Below are positions 23,993 to 32,861 of a DNA stretch of 51,097 nucleotides, in pieces. The translations under genes were made by a program, and so were the position numbers. Position 1 is the first letter of the stretch; every line of letters starts with the position of its first letter. Below the pieces are notes generated by a model. The model worked only from the letters and a program-made list of their open reading frames with translations. It ran no database searches and was not told where the DNA came from. The DNA lies in assembly GCA_023430725.1 (NCBI GenBank), contig JAEYZD010000199.1, positions 1 to 51,097 of the forward strand, given 5' to 3'. The DNA comes from Bacteroidota bacterium (GTDB lineage: Bacteria > Bacteroidota > Bacteroidia > Bacteroidales > VadinHA17).

Positions 23993-24700
23993 TCAGCCGC
24001 GTCTGGAGATCACTTCAAGCTTATTCATGTCGGTGATCTCAATCGTCCTTCCGTTGGCATTGATGATGCCGTCACGCCGAAACTCTGAAAATGTGCGTAT
24101 TACGTTGGCTGAGCTCATGCTGATCAGATCGGCAATCTCCTTTCTGGAAACCGGCAGGTCAAATATTCTGGAGTGGTAAAGTTCCTTCGAAAAATAGAGC
24201 AGTACATATGCAATCCTCCCGGCAAGATTTCTCTTCCTGATCTCAAGACTGAGCGAGATTATGTTTTCAGATGTCCTGGAGAGCACTGATATGAGGTTCA
24301 GGGCAAATTTGCCGTTCTTCAGTATCAGCTCCCTGATCAGCTCTATCCTTATACAGCACACTATCGAATCTTCAAGAGCAGAGAGTGAATAACGGTACGT
24401 CTCCTCGTGAAAAATGTTTGTATTACTTACAAACTCGAATGGCCTGGTGATTGTTATGATCTGTTCCTCACCTTCTTCCGTAGTCTTGTAGAGCTTTACC
24501 AGCCCGGTCTTCAGGTACTTGAAATCACGAATGGGGTCACCCCCGAGATGTATGATCTCTCCCTTGGAAAAGGATTTCTCCTCTCGTGTTTCACATACCT
24601 TTTGTACATCAGCCTCGTCCAGGAAGGAAAAAGTTAGATTCCTCAGCTCACACGACATGCAGGAGCACTTTTTCTTCCGTGTGTTTGTGTCGATATTCAT
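23993..24700 (-). CDS. Crp/Fnr family transcriptional regulator with candidate Fe-S cysteines
   Basis: Protein of 235 residues from the ATG at 24700 (an in-frame TTG at 24730 is a poorer start). A cNMP-like beta-roll (about 40-120), a dimerisation helix (about 125-165) and a C-terminal HTH (KEIADLISMSSANVIRTFSEF) are visible. The N terminus carries Cys12, Cys14 and Cys17 (KKCSCMSCEL), and ALEDSIVCC aligns with the FNR segment around Cys122 (ALETSMVC), placing Cys115 there. An oxygen- or NO-sensing [4Fe-4S] cluster is plausible but the spacing differs from E. coli FNR. The recognition helix keeps the Arg but not the other FNR specificity residues. It lies 55 bp upstream of the M14 gene on the same strand. 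Confidence 0.9.
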   Translation of the reverse strand: MNIDTNTRKKKCSCMSCELRNLTFSFLDEADVQKVCETREEKSFSKGEIIHLGGDPIRDFKYLKTGLVKLYKTTEEGEEQIITITRPFEFVSNTNIFHEETYRYSLSALEDSIVCCIRIELIRELILKNGKFALNLISVLSRTSENIISLSLEIRKRNLAGRIAYVLLYFSKELYHSRIFDLPVSRKEIADLISMSSANVIRTFSEFRRDGIINANGRTIEITDMNKLEVISRRG

Positions 24701-24785
24701 GTATTCTACAAATTTAGAACAATTAGTCAATAAATTCGTTCACCTTTCATAATTTTGAGTCGGGGCAATCATTGATCAGGATACT

Positions 24786-25583
24786 ATGATCTACGGTACA
24801 GACTATCATGTTCACACAACATACAGTGACGGCAAGAGGGAGCCGGAGGCATATATTGAGGCAGCCCTTAAGCTGGGACTCAGGGAGATAGGGTTTTCAG
24901 ACCATCTCAATCCGGCGGGGGGGCCACCCGAGTGGTGCATGCCTCACGACAGGCTGCCGAAATACGCAGAACATATTCTGAAGCTAAAAAACGAACATAA
25001 AGACATTGCGGTAAGACTGGGCCTGGAGATCGATTACCTTCCGGGAACGGAGAAGGTTACTGACAGTATAATCAATTCTTTCCCCTTTGACTATATAATC
25101 GGATCTGTTCATTACCTGGGGGATGAGACCGTGGATCTCGGCCCTGAATTCTACATTGGAAAGGATATCGATCTGATCTATGAGAATTACTTCAATATGG
25201 TCTGCGAGGCAGCCTCGACCGGCTTTTTCGACATTATGGGGCACCCTGACCTCGTCCGCATCCATCGTTACCGGCCGGAATCAGACATCACACACCTTTA
25301 CAGCATGATGGCTTCAGCGTTCGAGATACATGATGTTGCCTTCGAACTGAACACAAACGGCCGGAACAAACCGCTGCGTGATTTCTATCCTGACAGCCGG
25401 TATCTGCAGATTTTTGCAGAGCACGGGGTACCTGTAACAGTAAACTCAGACGCACACTTTCCGGAGAGGGTGGGACAGTTTTTCAGTGAAGGATATGATC
25501 TGATCAAAAGGGCAGGATTCAGGGAAATGGCCGTTTTCTCAGGCCGTGAAAGATTCATGATACCCTTGCAGGGCAAATCCTGA
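24786..25583 (+). CDS. PHP-domain phosphoesterase, histidinol-phosphatase-like
   Basis: 265-residue PHP-superfamily hydrolase. Metal-binding motifs appear in order: DYHVHTTYSDGK, GFSDHLNP, GLEIDYLPG, GSVHYLG, MGHPDLVRI, ELNTNG and NSDAHFPERVG. This set is complete for a trinuclear metal site and matches HisK/HisJ-type histidinol phosphatases, the last phosphatase step of histidine synthesis. No other his genes are in the window, so a different phosphate ester substrate is possible. Divergent from the FNR-like gene and convergent with mntP. Confidence 0.85.
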   Translation: MIYGTDYHVHTTYSDGKREPEAYIEAALKLGLREIGFSDHLNPAGGPPEWCMPHDRLPKYAEHILKLKNEHKDIAVRLGLEIDYLPGTEKVTDSIINSFPFDYIIGSVHYLGDETVDLGPEFYIGKDIDLIYENYFNMVCEAASTGFFDIMGHPDLVRIHRYRPESDITHLYSMMASAFEIHDVAFELNTNGRNKPLRDFYPDSRYLQIFAEHGVPVTVNSDAHFPERVGQFFSEGYDLIKRAGFREMAVFSGRERFMIPLQGKS

Positions 25584-25601
25584 GTTTCTCAGCCGTCAGC
25601 G

Positions 25602-25623
25602 AAAACACCTGGCCTGTCAGGTG
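25602..25623 (-). terminator. Probable terminator after mntP
   Basis: CACCTG (25606-25611) and CAGGTG (25618-25623) form a 6-bp stem; on the minus strand it is followed by TTTT. It lies just past the mntP stop in the convergent gap with the PHP gene. Confidence 0.45.
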
Positions 25624-25629
25624 GGTTCA

Positions 25630-26196
25630 TCAGCCCCCGGTCAGAAGATGCTCTGTCAGTATCCTTATCCCGATAGCTGCGAGTATCAGGCCGCCGATAA
25701 TCTCAACCCGTGAACCCAGACGGCTGCCGGCAGACTTGCCGATACGTATGGCTGTCATGGAAGCGATAAAGGTGACTGCCCCGATTATCACTCCGGCAGT
25801 CCAGATCTGCACTTTCAGGATGGCAAGGCTGATGCCTACCGCAAAAGCATCAATGCTTGTTCCCACAGCCATAGTCAGCAGCACGGACCAGCGGTTGATG
25901 TCAAGCGGAACTTTTTCCGCTCCGGCCTTCAATCCTTCAGATATCATCCGGACCCCGAGAAACATAAGAAGCAGGAAGGCAATCCAGTGGTCATATTTTT
26001 CGATGTAACCACTTACAGTTGAGCCGAGAAAATATCCAAGGACTGTCAGTCCGCCCTGGAACAGGGCAAGGATGAATGCAATCCTCATCGCATTGCGGAA
26101 ACGGATCTTTGACTCTATGACGCCACAGGAGAGCGAGACGGCGAAGGTGTCGAAAGAGAGGCCAAGGGCTATTGCTGCAATTGTAATCAGGTCCAT
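25630..26196 (-). CDS. mntP: Manganese efflux pump MntP
   Basis: Small inner-membrane Mn2+ exporter of 188 residues with six predicted helices in two internal repeats. Each repeat carries the key aspartate: Asp16 in SFDTFAVS and Asp116 in SIDAFAVG, close to Asp16 and Asp118 of E. coli MntP. I find no yybP-ykoY-like riboswitch in the short upstream gap (59 bp). Confidence 0.95.
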   Translation of the reverse strand: MDLITIAAIALGLSFDTFAVSLSCGVIESKIRFRNAMRIAFILALFQGGLTVLGYFLGSTVSGYIEKYDHWIAFLLLMFLGVRMISEGLKAGAEKVPLDINRWSVLLTMAVGTSIDAFAVGISLAILKVQIWTAGVIIGAVTFIASMTAIRIGKSAGSRLGSRVEIIGGLILAAIGIRILTEHLLTGG

Positions 26197-26213
26197 GTCT
26201 GACAGATGGCCGC

Positions 26214-26238
26214 AAAAATAGTAATAATTGCTATTTTT
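26214..26238. promoter_or_regulatory. Dyad between divergent mntP and dtd
   Basis: AAAAATAG (26214-26221) and CTATTTTT (26231-26238) form a perfect 8-bp inverted repeat with a 9-bp spacer in the 59-bp divergent promoter region. It is a candidate operator for a metal-responsive regulator of mntP; the regulator is not known. Confidence 0.4.
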
Positions 26239-26255
26239 ACCACCGGTTCGAGGTC

Positions 26256-26708
26256 ATGAGAATTGTAGTACAGAGAGTAAGGCGGGCATCCGTTTCAATT
26301 GACGGCCGGCAGCATTCAGTGATTGGCAAGGGGCTGCTGGTGCTTGCAGGCATTGAGGATGCTGATACATCTGAAGATGTTGCATGGCTCGCCGCGAAGG
26401 TGACAAACCTGCGGCTCTTTGACGACAGCCAGGGGGTGATGAATCTTTCTCTCCTTGAAACAGGAGACGAAATCATGATAGTGAGCCAGTTTACTCTTCA
26501 CGCATCTACTAGGAAGGGGAACAGACCTTCATATATCCGGGCGGCCCGGCCTGAGAAGGCAATACCACTTTACGAGGAATTTATTGCCCGGACAGGAGAT
26601 CTCCTGGGCCGCCAGCCAGCTACGGGCCTATTCGGGGCCATGATGGATGTTGAGCTGGTGAATGACGGTCCGGTTACAATAATCATTGACAGCAGGAACA
26701 GGGAATGA
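26256..26708 (+). CDS. dtd: D-aminoacyl-tRNA deacylase
   Basis: Removes D-amino acids (and glycine from tRNA-Ala) mischarged on tRNA. 150 residues, the standard length. Typical motifs: N-terminal MRIVVQRVRRASVSIDG, the SQFTLHA motif in the active site, and the C-terminal GPVTIIID with the cross-subunit Gly-Pro dipeptide. It overlaps the MFS gene by 4 bp (ATGA), so translation is coupled. Confidence 0.97.
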   Translation: MRIVVQRVRRASVSIDGRQHSVIGKGLLVLAGIEDADTSEDVAWLAAKVTNLRLFDDSQGVMNLSLLETGDEIMIVSQFTLHASTRKGNRPSYIRAARPEKAIPLYEEFIARTGDLLGRQPATGLFGAMMDVELVNDGPVTIIIDSRNRE

Positions 26709-28081
26709 CTGAGAACGAACTCAAGAGATCTGTACTCACTGTTACGGCCTTTGCCTCCTTCCTGACGCCGTTCATGGGATCGTCGGTAAACCTTGCGCTC
26801 CCCTCCATTGGCGATGAGTTCAACCTCAATGCCGTCACCCTGAACTGGATAGTGAGCAGCTACATGCTTACCACCTCGATGCTTCTGCTGCCAGCCGGAA
26901 GAGCCGGAGACATCCTGGGCCGCAGAAAGATGTTCACGGCCGGGATGGTTGTCTTTACCCTCTCGATGATTCTTCTGACCTTCACCCCGGGCATACGCTG
27001 GCTCATAGGAGCCAGGATCCTTCAAGGCATAGGCGGGGCTATGATGTTCGGAACAAACATGGCAATACTTACCTCAGTATTCCCGCCCGGAGAAAGAGGC
27101 AGGGCAATGGGCATAAACGTGACTGCAGTCTATGCCGGGCTTGCATCCGGGCCGTTCCTGGGAGGACTCCTCACCCGTTACCTGGGCTGGCGAAGCATCT
27201 TTGCGTTCCTGATTCCGATGGGTATCATAAGCCTTATACTCATACAAACGCGGATGAAGAAAGAGTGGGCTGAAGCAAAAGGAGAAAGCTTTGACTGGCC
27301 GGGATCCGTCATCTACGGGCTTGCAATGGCCACACTTATTTTCGGCTTCTCAAAGCTTCCCTCGGCACAGGGATGGATCATCACCGGTGCAGGCCTGATA
27401 CTCATGCCGCTCTTCGTGCTGAGAGAAAAGAGCGCTGTGCATCCCCTCTTCGACATAACCCTTATTTCGAGAAACAGGACCTTTGCCTTCTCAAGCCTGG
27501 CGGCCCTGATACACTATGCCGCAACCAGCGCCATCGGTTTCTTCCTCAGCCTGTTCCTCCAGTACATAAAAGACCTGGGACCGCGTGATGCAGGATTCGT
27601 GCTGATGTCGTGGCCCATTACAATGGCCCTCTTCTCACCGCTTGCCGGGAAACTGTCAGACCGCCATAACCCAGGGGTGCTTGCCTCCATCGGGATGGCA
27701 ATCTCCGCAGCCGGACTTGTATTGCTCTGTTTCCTTGATGAGCAGACTTCAGTGACGTTTATCGTTTCTGTTCTGATTATCATGGGCGCAGGATTCTCCC
27801 TCTTCTCCTCCCCCAATTCAAATGCAATAATGAGCTCGGTGGAGAAACGGCAGCTGGGAAATGCCTCGGGAATGCTTGGTACTATGAGAAACGTGGGTCA
27901 AACCTTCAGCATGGCAATAGCACTGATGCTTCTCGCACTGTACATGGGACAGGAAAAAATCAATCCTGACAATTATCCGCAGCTTATGAGTTCAATGAAA
28001 AGCGGATTCATCGTTTTCTCAATTCTCTGCTTCGCGGGAATTTTTGCCTCACTGGCAAGAAACAAAAGCCTTCGCAAATAG
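26705..28081 (+). CDS. MFS transporter, DHA2-type drug efflux family
   Basis: Membrane transporter of 458 residues with about 14 hydrophobic segments, as in the DHA2 (14-TMS) group. Motif C-like and A-like sequences: MGSSVNLALPSIGDEF at the first helix, then GRAGDILGRRKMF between helices 2 and 3. Members export drugs or dyes by proton antiport; substrate cannot be predicted. It overlaps dtd by 4 bp. Confidence 0.9.
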   Translation: MTENELKRSVLTVTAFASFLTPFMGSSVNLALPSIGDEFNLNAVTLNWIVSSYMLTTSMLLLPAGRAGDILGRRKMFTAGMVVFTLSMILLTFTPGIRWLIGARILQGIGGAMMFGTNMAILTSVFPPGERGRAMGINVTAVYAGLASGPFLGGLLTRYLGWRSIFAFLIPMGIISLILIQTRMKKEWAEAKGESFDWPGSVIYGLAMATLIFGFSKLPSAQGWIITGAGLILMPLFVLREKSAVHPLFDITLISRNRTFAFSSLAALIHYAATSAIGFFLSLFLQYIKDLGPRDAGFVLMSWPITMALFSPLAGKLSDRHNPGVLASIGMAISAAGLVLLCFLDEQTSVTFIVSVLIIMGAGFSLFSSPNSNAIMSSVEKRQLGNASGMLGTMRNVGQTFSMAIALMLLALYMGQEKINPDNYPQLMSSMKSGFIVFSILCFAGIFASLARNKSLRK

Positions 28082-28101
28082 TCTGATTTTTATTTGCTTT
28101 T

Positions 28102-28136
28102 CAGTAAAAACCACTAAATTGACCCGCGTTTTACTG
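28102..28136 (+). promoter_or_regulatory. Long-loop dyad upstream of deoC
   Basis: CAGTAAAA (28102-28109) and TTTTACTG (28129-28136) are perfect complements across 19 nt, located 41 bp before the deoC start. It could be a leader hairpin or an operator; no -7 box of the usual type is apparent nearby. Confidence 0.3.
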
Positions 28137-28176
28137 CAGGTACGCCAGGTTTTCCCGGCAATACACAAAACACATT

Positions 28177-29049
28177 ATGAGCAAATTATACGAAAAACTC
28201 CTTAATCACGACTACTCACCTGATGAGATGGTTGAGTGCATTGAAGAGGCCAGAAAGGTCCCGGGCCCGGCAGAACGGGCCCCGCTGCTGAGGGAGATTT
28301 TCTCCTGTCTTGACCTTACAAGCCTTAACACACAGGACAGTGACGGATCAATCCGCAGCTTCACCGAAAGAGCCGCCAACTTCAGCTTCAGCTTCAGTGA
28401 CATCAGCAATGTTGCTGCTCTCTGTGTCTATCCCAATTTTGTGACCGTGGTACGCGAGGGGCTGGGCAACAGCGGACTCAGGGTGGCAGTAGTCTCGGCA
28501 TCTTTTCCTACAGCTCAGACATTCAATGAGGTAAAGGTCCTCGAGACATCAATGGCCGTGAGGATGGGAGCCGATGAGATCGATGTTGTAATCCCCGTCG
28601 GGACCTTCATGGAGGGGGCATACGACAGGGTCATTGATGAGCTTAAAGCCATCAGGTGCGCTGCCGGCGAGACAACCCTTAAGGTGATACTTGAGACAGG
28701 CCTGCTCAAAGACGAGAGAAACATATACCGGGCATCGGTCATTGCAATGGAATCAGGTGCAGACTTCATCAAGACATCCACCGGCAAGAGTCCTGTGTCA
28801 GCAACTCCCGAAGCAGCATGGGTGATGTGCCGTGCAATTCGTGATTACTACAACGAGACGGGCATAATGATAGGCTTCAAGCCTGCCGGCGGAATCGTCG
28901 CCCCCGACGATGCCCTCGTATACTATTTCATCGTGAAGAACATGCTTGGCGCCAGGTGGCTCACCCCTGAGTATTTCCGGATAGGAGCATCGCGCCTGGC
29001 CAACAATATACTTTCGGAACTTTACCCCGGCAAACCAGCCTACTTTTAG
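28177..29049 (+). CDS. deoC: Deoxyribose-phosphate aldolase
   Basis: Class I aldolase splitting 2-deoxyribose 5-phosphate into acetaldehyde and glyceraldehyde 3-phosphate in deoxynucleoside catabolism. 290 residues, slightly longer than bacterial short forms because of an N-terminal extension (about 40 residues). The Schiff-base lysine is Lys199 in DFIKTSTGK, and a second lysine lies in GFKPAGGI. 95 bp after the MFS gene, so probably a separate unit. Confidence 0.96.
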   Translation: MSKLYEKLLNHDYSPDEMVECIEEARKVPGPAERAPLLREIFSCLDLTSLNTQDSDGSIRSFTERAANFSFSFSDISNVAALCVYPNFVTVVREGLGNSGLRVAVVSASFPTAQTFNEVKVLETSMAVRMGADEIDVVIPVGTFMEGAYDRVIDELKAIRCAAGETTLKVILETGLLKDERNIYRASVIAMESGADFIKTSTGKSPVSATPEAAWVMCRAIRDYYNETGIMIGFKPAGGIVAPDDALVYYFIVKNMLGARWLTPEYFRIGASRLANNILSELYPGKPAYF

Positions 29050-29058
29050 ACCAGAAAG

Positions 29059-29916
29059 ATGAACACCGGTTCCGGCGATACCCTGAGTGTTGCTGCTGAC
29101 ACCCTCGATGTACCTGTTCAGCAGGAAGAGTTCAGCCTTGGCCGGATCATCCCCGTCAGGTCACTGACCATTGCCGGCAGTGAGAGTGATCAGTCTGCCT
29201 CCGGGCTCAGCATTGATCATATCGCGGGTCTCAGGCGCGCTGACGGGGAAGCAAGGCCGGCTGAACTGATCAACACGGATGTGAGCTTTGTCTTGCTCTC
29301 CCTTTCCCTCATGATAATTACGGTGCTTGCCGTATTCTTCCGCAAGAGCATAATAAGCGGCCTTGCATCAATCAATTTCAGGAGGCACGGAGAGGTGACT
29401 CCTCCCGGCACATCTGAGGTTTTTTCCTGGCCCCCGATACTCAGAAACATTTTCACAGTGCTGAACATCAGTCTCTTTTCAGCTATCACAATCCTGACCA
29501 TGGGACTGGCCATCCCGGGCCTGTTCGGAGGATTCACCGGAATGACAGCGGTGCTCGCAGGCTCTTTTCTTGCTGCACTGCTGATCAGGCACCTGACAAC
29601 AATCGTCCTGGCAGAAATAACCGGTCTTCAAAGTCTCTACCGGGATTATATGAATATTGTCTATAATACCTGGTTCGCCTGCGCCCTTTTCCTTTTCATA
29701 ATCAACACAATCATCCTTTTTGTACCCCTGGGAAACCCTTCTCCTGTTATAAAAACAGGCCTGATAATTGTTTCTATTTTTCTTATTATCAGAACCTTAA
29801 GGCTTATATCGATTTTTATCGACAGGCATGTTTCACTTTTTTATTTCATTTTGTACCTTTGTGCCCTTGAAGTCTTGCCCGTCCTGGTCACTTTTAAGTT
29901 ACTCGGCGCGTTCTGA
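29059..29916 (+). CDS. DUF4271 family membrane protein
   Basis: 285-residue protein typical of Bacteroidota. A polar N-terminal part of about 75 residues is followed by about six or seven membrane helices, beginning near FVLLSLSLMIITVLAVFF and ending KLLGAF. No function is established for the family. It starts 9 bp past deoC and precedes hemD by 42 bp; the DUF4271 - hemD neighbourhood recurs in this phylum. Confidence 0.8.
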   Translation: MNTGSGDTLSVAADTLDVPVQQEEFSLGRIIPVRSLTIAGSESDQSASGLSIDHIAGLRRADGEARPAELINTDVSFVLLSLSLMIITVLAVFFRKSIISGLASINFRRHGEVTPPGTSEVFSWPPILRNIFTVLNISLFSAITILTMGLAIPGLFGGFTGMTAVLAGSFLAALLIRHLTTIVLAEITGLQSLYRDYMNIVYNTWFACALFLFIINTIILFVPLGNPSPVIKTGLIIVSIFLIIRTLRLISIFIDRHVSLFYFILYLCALEVLPVLVTFKLLGAF

Positions 29917-29958
29917 CCAGCGGCAGGAAAGTGGAGGTTGAACTAAAAACTTAAGGCT

Positions 29959-30708
29959 TTGAAAATAAGGAAGGTATTAGTGTCGCAGCCTGAGCCGAAC
30001 AATCCGAAATCACCATATTTCGAGCTCGCTAAAAAATACAACCTGAAGATAGACTTCAAACAGTTTATCCAGGTTGAAGGGATTTCTGCGAAGGATTTCC
30101 GGCAACAGAAGGTAAATCTAGCTGATTTCACGGCAATAATCTTCACATCCAAGACCGCAATTGATCATTTTTTCAGGATCTGCGAAGAGATGAGATTCTC
30201 TGTTCCTGATACAATGAAGTACTTCTGCATAACAGAGAACGTTGCTTTTTACCTGCAGAAATACATAGTTTACCGCAAACGCAAGATCTTCCACGGCAAG
30301 GCAAATTTTGAAGACCTCATTGACGTAATCATTAAGCATAAGGAAGAAAACTTCTTTGTGCCCCTCTCAGACCCGCACAAATCAGACATTCCCGAACTGC
30401 TTGAAAATCACAAGATAAAGCACACGATTGGGACAATGTACCGTACAATCAGCCGAGATTTCAATTCGTCGGAGCTCGATTATGACATGCTGATTTTCTT
30501 CAGCCCTTCAGGTATCAAGTCACTGAAGGAAAACTACCCCACCTTCGTGCAGGGCGATGTTAAAATTGCTGCTTTCGGACCAACAACCGCCGAGGCGGTC
30601 CTCAACGAAGGATTCAGGCTGGATCTGCAGGCACCCAACCCCAAGTCACCGTCAATGACTATGGCCCTCGACTGCTTCCTAAGGGAATTTAACAGGAACC
30701 ACAAATAG
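29959..30708 (+). CDS. hemD: Uroporphyrinogen-III synthase
   Basis: Cyclises hydroxymethylbilane to uroporphyrinogen III in heme/siroheme synthesis. 249 residues, two-lobed family with low sequence conservation; recognisable parts are the N-terminal VLVSQPEPN, the hinge region with IIFTSKTAIDHFF and the C-terminal DMLIFFSPSGIKSLKENY and AAFGPTTAEAVLNEGF. Assignment also rests on the usual Bacteroidota neighbourhood. Other heme genes are not in the window. Confidence 0.88.
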   Translation: MKIRKVLVSQPEPNNPKSPYFELAKKYNLKIDFKQFIQVEGISAKDFRQQKVNLADFTAIIFTSKTAIDHFFRICEEMRFSVPDTMKYFCITENVAFYLQKYIVYRKRKIFHGKANFEDLIDVIIKHKEENFFVPLSDPHKSDIPELLENHKIKHTIGTMYRTISRDFNSSELDYDMLIFFSPSGIKSLKENYPTFVQGDVKIAAFGPTTAEAVLNEGFRLDLQAPNPKSPSMTMALDCFLREFNRNHK

Positions 30709-30736
30709 CGAAAATAAAAATATAACGCCTGAACGG

Positions 30737-30771
30737 AAGCATCCATCCCCCGGGATCGATGCTTTCTCTTT
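30737..30771 (+). terminator. Stem-loop with T-rich tail directly before rnpA
   Basis: AAGCATCCATCCC (30737-30749) pairs with GGGATCGATGCTT (30752-30764) with a single mismatch and a 2-nt inner gap, followed by TTCTCTTTC. It ends 4 bp before the rnpA start codon. It could end hemD transcription or fold over the rnpA ribosome-binding region. Confidence 0.5.
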
Positions 30772-30775
30772 CATT

Positions 30776-31168
30776 ATGAAAACCCTGCGGGAATCATTTC
30801 CAAAAAACGAGAGACTCTGCGGAGTGAAACTCATCAGCGGGATGTTTGCTGATGGCCGTTCCCTGAATCTTCCCCACATCAGGGTGATCTACAGGTTCAG
30901 CCCGGCCATGAGCGAGATGCCCCCGGTAAGGGTGCTTATCTCAGTTCCAAAACGTCACTTCAAGAGAGCCGTGGACCGCAATCTGATGCGCAGGCGACTC
31001 CGGGAAGCCTGGAGAAGACAAAGACAACCGCTGCTGGATCTCCTCAGGGAGAAGGAGATGCACGCTGACCTTGTGCTGATATGGACCGACACGGAAATCA
31101 AACCCTATGACATTGCGGAAAAAGTCATAAAGGGAGTCATAGCAAAAGTGTCAGGGCTTAAATATTAA
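30776..31168 (+). CDS. rnpA: Ribonuclease P protein component
   Basis: Protein subunit of RNase P, which matures the 5' ends of tRNAs. 130 residues; basic, with the family core KRHFKRAVDRNLMRRRLREAWR (RNR motif). ATG start at 30776. Its usual partner yidD is not found between it and the S41 gene 4-20 bp downstream, and rpmH is not here, as often in Bacteroidota. Confidence 0.95.
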   Translation: MKTLRESFPKNERLCGVKLISGMFADGRSLNLPHIRVIYRFSPAMSEMPPVRVLISVPKRHFKRAVDRNLMRRRLREAWRRQRQPLLDLLREKEMHADLVLIWTDTEIKPYDIAEKVIKGVIAKVSGLKY

Positions 31169-31173
31169 CTTTG
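31166..31173 (+). promoter_or_regulatory. Candidate -7 box for the S41 protease
   Basis: TAACTTTG fits TAnnTTTG, 14 bp before the ATG at 31188 and overlapping the rnpA stop. A short leader would follow. No strong -33 box; low confidence. Confidence 0.3.
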
Positions 31174-31187
31174 TGAAAATTTGCCGT

Positions 31188-32861
31188 ATGAAAAACAGCT
31201 TTAAGAAAAAAATCATACTGATCCCCGCAGTAGCACTGACAGCACTGCTTACACTCGGATTCCTGGCCGGCGGACAGGACAACAGGGACTTCAAACTGAC
31301 CAAGAACATTGACATTTACATATCACTCTTCAGGGAACTCAATGCATTCTATGTTGACGAGATAGATCCGGAAAAGCTTGTGCACAAAAGCATTAACAGC
31401 ATGCTTGCAACCCTCGATCCGTATACAGTCTTCTACCCGGAGGAGGAAACTGGAGACCTTGACTTCATGACAACAGGCAAGTATGGCGGATTCGGATCCC
31501 TGATCAGAAAATCAGGTGATTATATAGTAGTAACTAATGTCTATAAGGGATTCCCCGCCGACAAAAGCGGCATCAGGCCGGGAGATATCATGATCAGCAT
31601 TGACGGCAAATCGCTTCGCGGCGTATCTTCAGATAAAGCATCTGATATGCTCAAGGGAGAGCCTGGTACAGAAGCTGAGATTTTAATAAGACGCAATGGG
31701 GAAGAGCTCACCAAAAAGGTGAAACGGGAGAGAATTGCAATTTCCGCAGTGCCATACTACGGAATGGTAGATGAAAACACGGGTTATATAAGGTTTACAA
31801 ACTTCACGCAGAATTGCATTGCCGAGGTAAGGGAGGCACTTATTGACCTGAAGGAGAGGCAGGGCGCCCAGGACCTGATACTGGACCTGAGAAGCAACCC
31901 TGGAGGCCTTGTTAATGAGGCTGTTGAAATTGTCAACCTGTTTGTGAAACCGGGCCAGGAGGTTGTAAGCACCAGGGGAAGAGCGAAGCAGTATGATGCG
32001 GTATTCCGCACAACCAAGACACCTGTGGCTCCTGACATGCCACTTATCGTGCTTATCAACAGAGCCTCGGCATCAGCCTCTGAAATAGTGGCAGGGGCAA
32101 TCCAGGATCTTGACCGTGGAGTCATCATCGGGGAAAGATCCTATGGCAAGGGACTGGTTCAGGTGGCCAGGCCTCTCAGCTATAAGGCCCAGGTCAAGAT
32201 GACTACTGCAAAATACTATATACCAAGCGGCAGGTGCATCCAGGCCGTCGACTTCTCACACCCCAACGAGGACGGCAGTGTGGGAGTAATTCCTGATTCA
32301 CTGATCAGGACTTTCAAGACAAAAAACGGCAGGCCGGTGAAGGACGGCGGCGGAATAATACCTGATGTTACAGTGCCGTCTGACATGCTCCAGCGATTTG
32401 CAAGCGAGCTCTATGTCCAGAATATGGTCTTCGACTTTGCAACAAAATATTACTGGTCGCATCCGCAGCCATCAGCGCTTGACAGCATTGATATCACGGA
32501 TCAGGATCTGGATCAGTTCAGGTCATTTCTTGCCGAAAGGAAATTCACCTACAAGAGCGGCTCCGAGAGCCTCCTTGATGAGCTGGTTTCTGCGGCGGGA
32601 GAAGAGGGTCTGTACGAGCAAAACCGGGGTACGATAGAACAACTGAAATCAGGCCTTGGACACAGCCTCGAAAGGGATATGGTTCTGTACAGGTCGGAAG
32701 TTGAGGAACTCCTTGAATCTGAGCTTGCCGGAAGATACTTCTATGACTGGGGAATGGTTAAATATTCAGTGAACCGTGACACCCAGATTAAGGAGGCAAT
32801 TAAAACAGCCGGAGACAGGTCCGTATATGCCTCCCTTCTGAAGACGCCGGCAGGCATCTGA
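31188..32861 (+). CDS. S41 family C-terminal processing protease
   Basis: Exported tail-specific serine protease of 557 residues. An N-terminal membrane anchor/signal (about 9-30) is followed by a PDZ domain (about 90-175, starting YGGFGSLIRKSGDYIVV) and the protease domain with the catalytic Ser in SASASEIVAGA and Lys in ERSYGKGLVQ. A long C-terminal helical extension (about 400-557) is usual for Bacteroidota members. The ATG at 31188 is preferred over an upstream in-frame GTG at 31173. Its last codons and stop are part of a 24-bp tandem triplication. Confidence 0.93.
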   Translation: MKNSFKKKIILIPAVALTALLTLGFLAGGQDNRDFKLTKNIDIYISLFRELNAFYVDEIDPEKLVHKSINSMLATLDPYTVFYPEEETGDLDFMTTGKYGGFGSLIRKSGDYIVVTNVYKGFPADKSGIRPGDIMISIDGKSLRGVSSDKASDMLKGEPGTEAEILIRRNGEELTKKVKRERIAISAVPYYGMVDENTGYIRFTNFTQNCIAEVREALIDLKERQGAQDLILDLRSNPGGLVNEAVEIVNLFVKPGQEVVSTRGRAKQYDAVFRTTKTPVAPDMPLIVLINRASASASEIVAGAIQDLDRGVIIGERSYGKGLVQVARPLSYKAQVKMTTAKYYIPSGRCIQAVDFSHPNEDGSVGVIPDSLIRTFKTKNGRPVKDGGGIIPDVTVPSDMLQRFASELYVQNMVFDFATKYYWSHPQPSALDSIDITDQDLDQFRSFLAERKFTYKSGSESLLDELVSAAGEEGLYEQNRGTIEQLKSGLGHSLERDMVLYRSEVEELLESELAGRYFYDWGMVKYSVNRDTQIKEAIKTAGDRSVYASLLKTPAGI

